A stretch of DNA of 64,000 nucleotides, taken from the NCBI RefSeq assembly GCF_001887355.1, contig NZ_MPIN01000004.1, forward strand, positions 349,733 to 413,732, read 5' to 3'. The translations under genes were made by a program, and so were the position numbers. Source of the DNA: Cystobacter ferrugineus. GTDB lineage: Bacteria; Myxococcota; Myxococcia; Myxococcales; Myxococcaceae. Under the pieces are notes generated by a model that saw nothing but the letters and a program-made list of their open reading frames with translations, had not been told where the DNA came from and ran no database searches. Positions 34,574-42,099 of the stretch are shown here, one piece after another; the stretch's first letter is position 1, and every line of letters starts with the position of its first letter.

Positions 34574-34600
34574 GAAACTCCGGAGCAGATGGGCCGATAA
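34574..34600 (+). promoter_or_regulatory. Sigma-28-type promoter P2
   Basis: GAAA (34574-34577), 15 bp, GCCGATAA (34593-34600). The -10 is identical to the enterobacterial FliA -10 consensus. It is followed by a 66-base leader to ATG 34667. Confidence 0.8.
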
Positions 34601-34666
34601 TCAGTTTGTAGGCTGTTTGCTTCGCCCCCCCGATTCGGCCCCGCCAGTGGGCCACAGGAGATCACA

Positions 34667-34888
34667 ATGGGTTCCTTGATGGGTATCGTTGGCAACGCGC
34701 AGGGCGGTATCGGTGGTCTGTCCTCGGCGCAGCAGAGCATGCTCGCGAACGCCCCCGCGGAGATGAAGCCCTTCCTCGAGGCGCAGATGAAGATGCAGAA
34801 GGAGCAGGAACTTCTCCAGCTCATCACCCAGATGATGAAGCAGATGCACGAGATGGCGATGTCCGTCATCAAGAACATCGGCGGGTAG
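34667..34888 (+). CDS. 73-aa needle-like protein, copy 1 (SctF candidate)
   Basis: The product (73 residues, ribosome site ACAGGAGATCACA) has a Gly/Ser/Ala-rich N-terminal 30 residues and then one long amphipathic helix, EMKPFLEAQMKMQKEQELLQ through MKQMHEMAMSVIKNI. Small size, a single helical hairpin-like body and an I-x-NI ending resemble T3SS needle subunits (about 80 residues). It has its own sigma-28-type promoter and a strong terminator, giving a high-output monocistron. An exact copy follows. Similarity to known SctF is too low to be certain; a small secreted accessory protein is the alternative. Confidence 0.6.
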   Translation: MGSLMGIVGNAQGGIGGLSSAQQSMLANAPAEMKPFLEAQMKMQKEQELLQLITQMMKQMHEMAMSVIKNIGG

Positions 34889-34921
34889 TCTTCGCTTCTC
34901 CATCAAGCGAGCTTCTAGAAC

Positions 34922-34976
34922 CGGCCTCGTATGGCCCTCCCGTCAGGGGGGACTCATACGGGGCCGATTCTTTTTT
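34922..34976 (+). terminator. Intrinsic terminator after needle-like copy 1
   Basis: CGGCCTCGTATG (34922-34933) pairs with CATACGGGGCCG (34955-34966) with one G-T wobble, followed by a run of Ts (TTCTTTTTTC). Confidence 0.85.
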
Positions 34977-35064
34977 CGTGCCCGGAGGTCCGTGCTGGCT
35001 TCTTCCGGCTGATCCGCCCTCGCGCTCCCGGGGACCCGAAAAAATGGGTGGGGAAAATCAGCAG

Positions 35065-35091
35065 GAAACTCCGGAGAGCGTGGGCCGATAA
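35065..35091 (+). promoter_or_regulatory. Sigma-28-type promoter P3
   Basis: GAAA (35065-35068), 15 bp, GCCGATAA (35084-35091). Spacer sequence differs from P2 but its length is kept, which marks the two boxes as the conserved elements. Confidence 0.8.
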
Positions 35092-35157
35092 TCAGTTTGT
35101 AGGCTGTTTGCTTCGCCCCCCCGATTCGGCCCCGCCAGTGGGCCACAGGAGATCACA

Positions 35158-35379
35158 ATGGGTTCCTTGATGGGTATCGTTGGCAACGCGCAGGGCGGTA
35201 TCGGTGGTCTGTCCTCGGCGCAGCAGAGCATGCTCGCGAACGCCCCCGCGGAGATGAAGCCCTTCCTCGAGGCGCAGATGAAGATGCAGAAGGAGCAGGA
35301 ACTTCTCCAGCTCATCACCCAGATGATGAAGCAGATGCACGAGATGGCGATGTCCGTCATCAAGAACATCGGCGGGTAG
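35158..35379 (+). CDS. 73-aa needle-like protein, copy 2 (SctF candidate)
   Basis: The coding sequence is identical base for base to the gene at 34667-34888, so both yield the same 73-residue product. Perfect identity including silent positions points to a recent duplication or ongoing conversion. Two copies, each with promoter and terminator, suggest a demand for a large amount of this subunit, as expected of a polymer such as a needle. Function as for copy 1 is inferred. Confidence 0.6.
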   Translation: MGSLMGIVGNAQGGIGGLSSAQQSMLANAPAEMKPFLEAQMKMQKEQELLQLITQMMKQMHEMAMSVIKNIGG

Positions 35380-35408
35380 TCGCTTCTTCAGCAAGCGAGC
35401 ATTTAGAA

Positions 35409-35466
35409 CCGGCCCCGTATGGTCTCCCGTCAGGGAAGCCCATACGGGGCCGGTTCGTTTCATTTC
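35409..35466 (+). terminator. Intrinsic terminator after needle-like copy 2
   Basis: CCGGCCCCGTATG (35409-35421) pairs perfectly over 13 bp with CATACGGGGCCGG (35441-35453), followed by TTCGTTTCATTT. Confidence 0.85.
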
Positions 35467-35561
35467 CCCGGCGCGCCTGTCATGGGATTTTCCGTCGGGT
35501 CATCCTTCCCAATCGTGCCCTGCGGTTTCGAAATCTTTCGAAACCATATTTAAATGCGCAG

Positions 35562-35588
35562 GAAACTGCCGGACTCAGATTCCGATAA
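35562..35588 (+). promoter_or_regulatory. Sigma-28-type promoter P4
   Basis: GAAA (35562-35565), 15 bp, TCCGATAA (35581-35588), then a TCTGTTTGTAGG start region like that after P2 and P3 (TCAGTTTGTAGG). The leader to ATG 35659 is 70 bases with GGAGGAAAA as ribosome site. The region between the preceding terminator and this promoter (35467-35561) holds no gene. Confidence 0.8.
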
Positions 35589-35658
35589 TCTGTTTGTAGG
35601 GTCGCTGTAGGTCCCCCATCAAACAACTCAGCCCCCCAGTGGGCTGGAGGAAAACTCC

Positions 35659-36813
35659 ATGTCTTCCATCAAGGACATCAGCAACGTTGCTCGTGGTGTC
35701 ATGACGGCTCTGCCCCAGCAGCAGAATGTGTTGTCCGCAGCGCAGGCGCTGCAGACGGCCCAGGGGTTGCTCAATGAACTGGGGTCGCAGCTGGCCGGCA
35801 TCGGCCAGGGGACGACCACCACCACGACGACCACGACGACGACCACCACCACGACCACGAGCACCACCGCGACGGGTGCGGCGGGGGCTCCGGGCTCGAC
35901 GGATCAGCTCTTCCCCCCCAACCGCTCGATCATGGACATCTTCAACGCGGTGGTGGGGACCTCGGGTCCGTGCACGCCGTCCCGTCCTTCTCCGGGCGAC
36001 TCCAGCCATCCCTCGGGCAGCCTGAAGACGAGCCCCAACGGCGTCATCACCACCCCCGGTGGCTACAAGATCGAGGCGACGAGCAAGCACGAGTGGAAGA
36101 TCACCGGTCCGGACGGCAAGTCCACGCGCGTGTGGGGCGACCCGCACGTGGACGAGGGTGACGGCGGCAAGTGGGACTTCAAGCGCGACAGCACCTTCGT
36201 GCTCGGCGATGGCACCCGCATCAACGTCTCCACCGTTCCCGTGGAGAACGGCATGACGGTGACCGGCGGCCTGGAGATCATCTCCGGCAACGACCGCGTG
36301 AAGGTCACGGACATCGACAAGGGCAAGGGCAAGGTCGGCACCGTGACCCAGGACGGCTACGCGCACGCCAACAGCTTCGGCGGCAAGGACGTGTTCGTCA
36401 TGGGCAAGGAGACCGACGACTGGTCCTTCCAGGGCAAGGAGGTCATCGGCAGCAACAACGGCGGTGAGTCCTTCAAGCTCGGCGGGACTCTCGCGGCCGG
36501 CAACACCCCGGTCGGCAACGGCAACACCGGCATCGTGCCGCCCAAGGCGCCCGGCTCCTCCTACCTCGACAAGCTCGGCAACCTCTTCGGCCAGCTCTCG
36601 CGCGTGTTCGAGTCGCTGAGCAAGCTCACCAAGCAGCTCCAGAACTACAACCCGTTCGAGTCGCCGCGCCCGAGCCCCCGTCCGCTCCCCTGGCTGCAGA
36701 ACCGCCAGAACCAGCTTCAGACCAGCTTCGAGGACATCGGCCGCATGATGGATCGCATGATGGCCCTGGAGCAGCTGCGCGCCAGCATCAGCCAGTTCCG
36801 GCCGCGCTACTAA
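35659..36813 (+). CDS. Candidate T3SS substrate with DUF1521/MIIA self-cleavage domain
   Basis: The 384-residue product has a helical N-terminus without Sec signal (SSIKDISNVARGVMTALPQQ), a run of 16 Thr (52-67), and a DUF1521 domain (about 133-275): TTPGGYKIEATSKHEWKI, then W-G160-D-P-H-V-D165 and GKWDFKRDSTFVLGDGTRI. In the rhizobial T3SS effector NopE1 this domain (metal-ion-inducible autocleavage) cuts itself within GDPHVD between Asp and Pro when calcium is present. The motif is intact here. A long helical C-terminus follows (LDKLGNLFGQLSRVFESLSK). It is driven by promoter P4. Secretion and cleavage are inferred. Confidence 0.8.
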   Translation: MSSIKDISNVARGVMTALPQQQNVLSAAQALQTAQGLLNELGSQLAGIGQGTTTTTTTTTTTTTTTTSTTATGAAGAPGSTDQLFPPNRSIMDIFNAVVGTSGPCTPSRPSPGDSSHPSGSLKTSPNGVITTPGGYKIEATSKHEWKITGPDGKSTRVWGDPHVDEGDGGKWDFKRDSTFVLGDGTRINVSTVPVENGMTVTGGLEIISGNDRVKVTDIDKGKGKVGTVTQDGYAHANSFGGKDVFVMGKETDDWSFQGKEVIGSNNGGESFKLGGTLAAGNTPVGNGNTGIVPPKAPGSSYLDKLGNLFGQLSRVFESLSKLTKQLQNYNPFESPRPSPRPLPWLQNRQNQLQTSFEDIGRMMDRMMALEQLRASISQFRPRY

Positions 36814-36840
36814 TTTGATCTCCTCACGTTAAACTCCGAA

Positions 36841-36879
36841 GGCGGGAAAGTCCTCGTGGCTTCTCCCGCCTTCTTTTTT
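36841..36879 (+). terminator. Intrinsic terminator after the DUF1521 gene
   Basis: GGCGGGAAAG (36841-36850) pairs with CTTCTCCCGCC (about 36860-36870) with one bulge, followed by TTCTTTTTTC. Confidence 0.8.
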
Positions 36880-36908
36880 CTCCCCATTTTCTCCCCATGG
36901 GTATTTCC

Positions 36909-37412
36909 ATGACCAATTCCCAGCAGAAGCCCGCGTCCAAAACGCTCGCCATTCCCGCGGAGGCGGGGGAGCGACTCGTCCTGGGAGAGATCTCCCCGGC
37001 GGAGTTCCTCGGCATTCCCCGGGAGCGCCTCTATGAGATCGCCACCCGCGGTCACGAACTGCTCGTCACGGGCAAGCTCAAGGATGCCCTGGAGATCTTC
37101 AAGGGGCTCGTGGCGGCCTCGCCCCATGACAGCGTCTTCCACTGCAACCTGGCGGCGGTCTACACCCAGCTCGAGCAGTACCCCGAGGCCATGGAGGAGT
37201 ACACCCGGGCGATCGAGCTCAACATCGGCAACGTGGATGCCCTGGTGGGGCGCGTCGAGTTGTTCCTGCGCGACAACCGCGTCGTCGAGGCCCTCCAGGA
37301 CATCAAGTCCGTGCTGAAGTACGACCCCGAGGGCAAGCGCGAGAACACCAAGCGCGCGCGCGCCATCCTGGCGTCGCTGCAGAGCGCGGCGGAGTCCGCT
37401 TCCAAGTCGTAG
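36909..37412 (+). CDS. TPR protein, SycD/LcrH-like T3SS chaperone
   Basis: A 167-residue TPR protein (ATG 36909; ATG 36897 adds four residues). GIPRERLYEIATRGHELLVT, GKLKDALEIFKGLVAASPHD, and LEQYPEAMEEYTRAIELN follow the SycD/LcrH design. It comes right after the DUF1521 substrate gene and its terminator, so that protein is the likely client. No sigma-28-type promoter is seen in front; transcription may come from read-through or a promoter inside the terminator region. Confidence 0.75.
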   Translation: MTNSQQKPASKTLAIPAEAGERLVLGEISPAEFLGIPRERLYEIATRGHELLVTGKLKDALEIFKGLVAASPHDSVFHCNLAAVYTQLEQYPEAMEEYTRAIELNIGNVDALVGRVELFLRDNRVVEALQDIKSVLKYDPEGKRENTKRARAILASLQSAAESASKS

Positions 37413-37486
37413 TCGGCCGGCCCGAGTGGAGGAGGGATGGCTCTCCCCTGTCCCTCCTCCCGGGTGCTCTCGGAGCGACTTCGGGG

Positions 37487-38098
37487 CTACTGGCGCCGGT
37501 AGACCGTCGCGAGCGCCGTGCCCCAGTCCGTGCGCATCACCTTCATCTTCACGAAGGCGAACGCCGGGGTCTTGATGGTCTGCCCCGCGAGGATGACCCG
37601 CGCGCCGGGGCGCAGCTCCTCGAGCTTGTGGGTGAGCTTCTCCATCGTCTCCTGCCCGTAGCACGTGCCGTGCGCGAACAGCACGTCGGCGACCGAGAGA
37701 TCCTGCTCGAGGAAGTCCCCGTCGATGAACTCGATGCGCTGCTGCGCGTACTCGGCGGGCAGTTGGGGCCGCACCTCGGCGTCGTAGCGGGCGAGCACCT
37801 TTCGCGCCGCGTCTCCCAGTCCCGGGAACAGCTCGATGCCCACCACCCGGCTGAAGGGGAAGGTGAGGGCCGCGAGGAGGGTGGCCTTGCCCGTTCCCGA
37901 GCCGAGATCGAAGAAGACCTCCCCGGCCTGGGGCGCGGCCTCGTTGAGCACGTCAAGGAAGGCGGGGGCCACCACCTCGCCATAGGTGGTTCCCGCTTCC
38001 TGCAGGCCCGTGCGTTCCTTCTCGTGCCGGGCGATGTCGTAGCCGGAGAAGCCAGAGTAGAGCTGCTCGAAGATCTCCTGGGCGCGCGCGATGTCCAT
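37487..38098 (-). CDS. SAM-dependent methyltransferase (DOT1/class I type)
   Basis: The 203-residue product has a class I methyltransferase core: motif I VFFDLGSGTGKATLLAALTF, the acidic SAM-ribose site VVGIELFPGL, IEFIDGDFLEQ and VADVLFAHGTCYGQETM. The N-terminal YDIARHEKERTGLQEAGTTY GE lead-in resembles DOT1-like bacterial proteins. Substrate unknown. ATG 38107 would add three residues. It is convergent with the TPR gene at 36909 and divergent from the one at 38202, so it sits as an unrelated insertion in the T3SS locus, unless it modifies a T3SS component. Confidence 0.8.
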   Translation of the reverse strand: MDIARAQEIFEQLYSGFSGYDIARHEKERTGLQEAGTTYGEVVAPAFLDVLNEAAPQAGEVFFDLGSGTGKATLLAALTFPFSRVVGIELFPGLGDAARKVLARYDAEVRPQLPAEYAQQRIEFIDGDFLEQDLSVADVLFAHGTCYGQETMEKLTHKLEELRPGARVILAGQTIKTPAFAFVKMKVMRTDWGTALATVYRRQ

Positions 38099-38201
38099 GC
38101 GCGCCATCCTAGACCGACCGGCCGCCGCGTCGAGGAGGCTTCCGCCCGCTCGCGCGGGCGTAGTATGGTCCCGATCGCCTGTCTTTCCGGACTGCACCCA
38201 C

Positions 38202-38636
38202 ATGGCGAACTCCGACTCCCAGAAACCCGACCTGCTCGTGAATGCCATGCAGGCCTTCCTTCTGTACGAGCAGGGGCGGTACGACGAGGCCCGCGTCCTC
38301 TTCGAGGAACTGGCGGAGCGGGATGCGTCGGAGGGGTATTACCGCACGGCGCTCGGGGCCATTTCCCTGGCGATGGATGGCTTCGACAAGGCGCTGGAGT
38401 ATTTCAACCAGGCCTTGCAGCTCAACCCCGAGGACACGGCCGCGCTCATCAACCGCGGCGAGGTGCACCTGCGCCTGGGCAACACCCTGGAGGCGGCGCG
38501 CGACTTCTCGCGCGTGGTGGAGTTGGATCCCGACAACGAGGATCCCCTCACCGAGCGGGCGCGGGTGCTGGCCGACGCGGCGTGGCAGAGCGCGGAAGAT
38601 GCCCAGCGGGACCTGGGCGAGGTCCAGGAAGGGTAG
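38202..38636 (+). CDS. TPR protein, SycD/LcrH-like T3SS chaperone
   Basis: A 144-residue protein of three TPRs: QAFLLYEQGRYDEARVLFEE, LAMDGFDKALEYFNQALQLN and LGNTLEAARDFSRVVELDPD. It starts at ATG 38202 and lies 106 bp before sctV. It is the fourth small TPR protein of the locus and shares the Y-E-A--LF-EL opening with the 33322 product. Class II chaperone function is likely by context. Confidence 0.72.
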   Translation: MANSDSQKPDLLVNAMQAFLLYEQGRYDEARVLFEELAERDASEGYYRTALGAISLAMDGFDKALEYFNQALQLNPEDTAALINRGEVHLRLGNTLEAARDFSRVVELDPDNEDPLTERARVLADAAWQSAEDAQRDLGEVQEG

Positions 38637-38742
38637 GGCCTCGTTTCACGCTCGTCCGCTCCGGGACGGGCCGAGCATGACGGGCCCCTGTTAGGGGGGA
38701 GGCTTGGGAAAGGGACGGCGTCTCGCTAGTATCGCGGGCCGC

Positions 38743-40878
38743 ATGTCCGCCCAGAGCAACGGCTTTCTCTCCAAATACTCCGACATCGTCCTCGCAGTCG
38801 TGGTGGTGGCCATCATCGGGATGCTCATCGTCCCGATGCCCACATTGCTGCTGGACGTGCTGCTCACCCTGAACATCAGCATCTCCGTGGTGCTGTTGCT
38901 CATCTCCCTCTACGTGCCGCAGGCGCTGCGGTTGTCGGTGTTCCCGACCCTGTTGCTCATCACCACGATGTTCCGTCTGGCGCTCACCGTCTCCACGACG
39001 CGCCTCATCCTGCTGACGGGAGACCCGGGAGAAGTGGTCGAGGCGTTCGGCCACTTCGTGGTCCAGGGCAACATGATCGTGGGTCTGGTCATCTTCGTCA
39101 TCCTCGTCATCGTGAACTTCATCGTCATCTCCAAGGGCAGCGAGCGCGTGGCGGAAGTGGCCGCGCGCTTCACCCTGGACGCGATGCCCGGCAAGCAGAT
39201 GTCCATCGACGCGGACATGCGCGCGGGCGCCATCGATCAGGAGGATGGCAAGCGCAAGCGCCGCGACCTGGAGCGCGAGAGCCAGTTGTTCGGCGCCATG
39301 GACGGCGCGATGAAGTTCGTCAAGGGCGACGCCATCGCCAGCATCATCATCACCGTCATCAACATCGTGGGCGGCCTCGTCATCGGCGTGATGCAGAAGG
39401 GCATGGACGTGGCGAGCGCGGCGGCCAAGTACACGCTGCTCACCATCGGTGACGGTCTGGTCGGCATGATTCCCGCCATCCTCATCTCCACCTGCGCCGG
39501 TATCATCGTGACGCGCGTGGGCGGCGACGAGGAAGGCCAGCACCTCGGCCATGACGTGGGCAGCCAGCTCACCGCCTACCCCAAGGCCATCGCCATCGCC
39601 GCCGCCATGCTCTGCGTGCTCGGCCTCATCCCGGGTCTGCCCAAGATTCCCTTCTTCATCCTCGGCGGGCTCGCCGGCTACGCCTCCTGGAACATGATGA
39701 AGAAGGAGAAGGCGGTGGCGGCGGGCGAGGACACCGGCGGCATCGCGCTCGCGGGAGGAGAGGCGGCCCCCGGAGAGACGCCGGCCGCCGTCGAGCCCGC
39801 GCCCAAGGAGCCCATCAACCCGGACTCCGAGCTCTTCATCCCCGTCGTCACCCCCATCGTGCTGGAGGTGTCCGACGCGCTGGTGCCCTACGTGGACTCG
39901 CGTCAGGACAACGGCAAGTTCCTCTTCGAGCTCATCCCCTTCATGCGCGATGGTCTCTTCGTGGAACTGGGCGTGCGCTTCCCCGGTGTGCGCGCCCGCG
40001 GCAACCCGAACCTGTCGCCCGGCTCCTACCAGATTCAAATCAACGAGGTGCCCGTGGTGACGGGACAGGCCACCATCGGCCACGTGCTCGTCAATGACAC
40101 GGTGGAGCGTCTCAAGCTCATGAGCATCCAGGGCTTCGAGGCGATCAACCCCGCCACCCGTCAGCCGGCGGCGTGGGTGCCCGAGGAGCACAAGGAGACG
40201 CTGGAGGCCGCGGGGCTCACCACCTGGGACGTGCCCGGCTACATCATCCTCCACCTGGCGGCCGTGCTGCGCCGCCAGGCGCGCGAGTTCATCGGCGTGC
40301 AGGAAACGCAGTCCATGTTGGATCAGCTCGAGAAGGCCTTCCCCGCCATCGTCAAGGAGGTGGTGCCCAAGGTCATCAACGTGCTCAAGCTCACCGACAT
40401 CCTCGCCCGGCTCGTGGAGGAGGAGATCTCCGTGCGCGACATGCGCAGCATCCTCCAGTCGCTCGCCGAGTTCGGCCAGGTGGAGGCCGACAACGTGATG
40501 CTCACCGAGCACGTGCGCGCGAGCCTGCGGCGCTACGTGTCCCACAAGTTCGCGCGCGGCACCGGCACCCTCGTGGTCTACCTGTTGGATCCGCAGATCG
40601 AGGAGGCCATCCGCAACTCCATCAAGCGCACCTCCGCGGGCACCCACCTGGCCCTGGAGCCGGACATCGCCCAGGAAATCGTCCAGGCCGTCAAGGCCGA
40701 GTGCGGACACCTGCCGCCCAGCGCCCAGCGGCCCATCATCCTCACCGCGATGGACATCCGGCGCTACGTGCGCAAGCTGCTCGAGTACGAGTTCAACCCG
40801 CCGTTCTCCGTCGTCAGCTTCCAGGAGCTGTCCCCGGACCTCAACATCCAGCCCGTGGCCCGTATCTCCACGCGCTGA
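38743..40878 (+). CDS. sctV: T3SS major export-apparatus protein SctV (FlhA-like)
   Basis: A 711-residue SctV from ATG 38743. Eight membrane helices (to about 330) carry the FHIPEP-type loop KGSERVAEVAARFTLDAMPG and KQMSIDADMRAGAIDQEDGK, highly conserved in FlhA/SctV. A Pro/Ala/Glu linker (about 335-365) leads to the cytoplasmic ring domain (SDALVPYVDSRQDNGKFLFE, PFMRDGLFVELGVRFPGVRA, then VLPPS-like HLPPSAQRPIIL). It forms the nonameric ring that receives chaperone-substrate pairs. It is separated from the sct operon by 6 kb of substrate and chaperone genes. Confidence 0.95.
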   Translation: MSAQSNGFLSKYSDIVLAVVVVAIIGMLIVPMPTLLLDVLLTLNISISVVLLLISLYVPQALRLSVFPTLLLITTMFRLALTVSTTRLILLTGDPGEVVEAFGHFVVQGNMIVGLVIFVILVIVNFIVISKGSERVAEVAARFTLDAMPGKQMSIDADMRAGAIDQEDGKRKRRDLERESQLFGAMDGAMKFVKGDAIASIIITVINIVGGLVIGVMQKGMDVASAAAKYTLLTIGDGLVGMIPAILISTCAGIIVTRVGGDEEGQHLGHDVGSQLTAYPKAIAIAAAMLCVLGLIPGLPKIPFFILGGLAGYASWNMMKKEKAVAAGEDTGGIALAGGEAAPGETPAAVEPAPKEPINPDSELFIPVVTPIVLEVSDALVPYVDSRQDNGKFLFELIPFMRDGLFVELGVRFPGVRARGNPNLSPGSYQIQINEVPVVTGQATIGHVLVNDTVERLKLMSIQGFEAINPATRQPAAWVPEEHKETLEAAGLTTWDVPGYIILHLAAVLRRQAREFIGVQETQSMLDQLEKAFPAIVKEVVPKVINVLKLTDILARLVEEEISVRDMRSILQSLAEFGQVEADNVMLTEHVRASLRRYVSHKFARGTGTLVVYLLDPQIEEAIRNSIKRTSAGTHLALEPDIAQEIVQAVKAECGHLPPSAQRPIILTAMDIRRYVRKLLEYEFNPPFSVVSFQELSPDLNIQPVARISTR

Positions 40879-40959
40879 GTGTCCCCGGCGGGGGCCCGCC
40901 TCGCGGGAGGCGCGCCCCTGTCTCCCGGGCCGCGCTCGCGGGCGGCCCCTGGCGCGACT

Positions 40960-42057
40960 TCAGGCGGCCAGCAGGACGATCAACACGCCCAGAGCCACCG
41001 CGCCGAACACGCCCAGCACGATCACCGGGATGTAGCGCTTGATGCCCTGCTCGGGTGGCGCGCTCTCCTCCTCCGGGGCTTCTTCCTCCTCGGCCTCGGG
41101 GGCAGGGGGCTCTTCTTCCGCGGGCTTCTCCTCCTCCTCGGGGGCGGGAGGCTCCTCTTCCGCGGGCTTCTCCTCCTCCGCGGCCGCTTCCGGCTGCTCG
41201 GGAGCTGGCTCCGGCTCCGGTTCCGGCTCTGGAGCCGACTCCTCCTTCTTCTCCACGGCGGGGGCGCGCTTGCGCGGCGCGGGCAAGAACGGCGTCTCGC
41301 TGGTGGACTCTCCCGCGCCCACGGACACGTCCTCCAGGAGCGGCTCGGCCTGCTCCTCGGGGGCCTCGGACTTGCAGACGTAGACGAAGCGGACGCCACC
41401 CACCTCCAGCTCGTCCCCGTCCCGCAGCAGCTTGCGCGACACGCGCTTGCGGTTGATCTTGATGCCGTTGCGGCTGCCCAGGTCCTCCACGTGCGTGCCG
41501 GACCAGTCGCGCCGCACCTTCACGTGCCGGCGGGAGATGAGATCGTCGCGGAAGACGATGTCCGCGGAGTCGTCCCGGCCGATGACGAACTCCTTCGCGT
41601 CGGCGATCTCCAGGCGCTCGCCCGCGCGCGGGCCGTTCATCACGCGCAGGTAGCGCTCCTCGCTGCCGGCGAGGCCCCGCATCACGTCCTTCACCAGGTT
41701 GCGGGCGACGAAGGACGTCTTCTGCGAGTCCACGTCGTGCGGCAGATCCATCACCTTGTCGAAGCGCACGTCGAACTGGGCGATGGCGATGACGTCTCCA
41801 TTGCGCAGCAGCCGCTTCTCGCCCTTGGGCAGCGGCTTGCCATTCACCTGGGTGCCGAAGGCGCTGCCCAGGTCCTCCAGGAAGAAGAGGTTGCCCTCCT
41901 GGGTGATGCGGGCGTGGTTGCGCGACACGGCCTGCTGCGCCAACACCACCTGGCAGGACTTGTCCCGTCCCAGGGTGATGACGGGCTCGTCGAGGACGTG
42001 CTCGGTGGCATTGCCACCGGCTTCACTGCTCTGCTTGACCGTAAGCCTGACGCTCAT
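40960..42057 (-). CDS. Twin-FHA tail-anchored protein (SctD-like candidate)
   Basis: A 365-residue protein with two FHA domains: residues about 5-100 (VITLGRDKSCQVVL, AVSRNHARITQEGNLFFLED) and 135-230 (FVIGRDDSADIVFRDDLISR, RHVKVRRDWSGTHVEDLGSR NG). An acidic Pro/Glu repeat (about 255-335) and a single C-terminal membrane helix (YIPVIVLGVFGAVALGVLIV) follow. SctD ring proteins have a cytoplasmic FHA fold, one helix and a periplasmic part; here the periplasmic part is missing. It is convergent with sctV. It could be a reduced SctD or a general phosphothreonine reader. Confidence 0.75.
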   Translation of the reverse strand: MSVRLTVKQSSEAGGNATEHVLDEPVITLGRDKSCQVVLAQQAVSRNHARITQEGNLFFLEDLGSAFGTQVNGKPLPKGEKRLLRNGDVIAIAQFDVRFDKVMDLPHDVDSQKTSFVARNLVKDVMRGLAGSEERYLRVMNGPRAGERLEIADAKEFVIGRDDSADIVFRDDLISRRHVKVRRDWSGTHVEDLGSRNGIKINRKRVSRKLLRDGDELEVGGVRFVYVCKSEAPEEQAEPLLEDVSVGAGESTSETPFLPAPRKRAPAVEKKEESAPEPEPEPEPAPEQPEAAAEEEKPAEEEPPAPEEEEKPAEEEPPAPEAEEEEAPEEESAPPEQGIKRYIPVIVLGVFGAVALGVLIVLLAA

Positions 42058-42099
42058 CGCAGCGGGGAAGGGGAAGGGCGAGGATGGAGAGCGCGGACG

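Larger units (their letters stand above)
34564..34890 (+). repeat. Direct repeat copy 1 (promoter plus 73-aa gene)
   Basis: The 327 bases recur at 35055-35381, identical except for a few bases between the -35 and -10 elements (about 34586-34589). The unit includes promoter, leader, ribosome site, gene and stop, and ends 2 bases after the stop. Offset between copies is 491 bp. The flanking terminators are related but diverged, so the duplication was probably larger and is kept identical by selection or gene conversion. Confidence 0.95.
35055..35381 (+). repeat. Direct repeat copy 2 (promoter plus 73-aa gene)
   Basis: Second copy of the unit at 34564-34890, 491 bp downstream. Differences are confined to a few bases in the spacer between the promoter hexamers (about 35077-35080). 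Confidence 0.95.

Noticed and set aside
35815-35870. ACC/ACG repeat tract as a CRISPR or minisatellite
   Set aside because: It is a codon run for 16 Thr within the DUF1521 gene, a linker. No spaced repeats occur.
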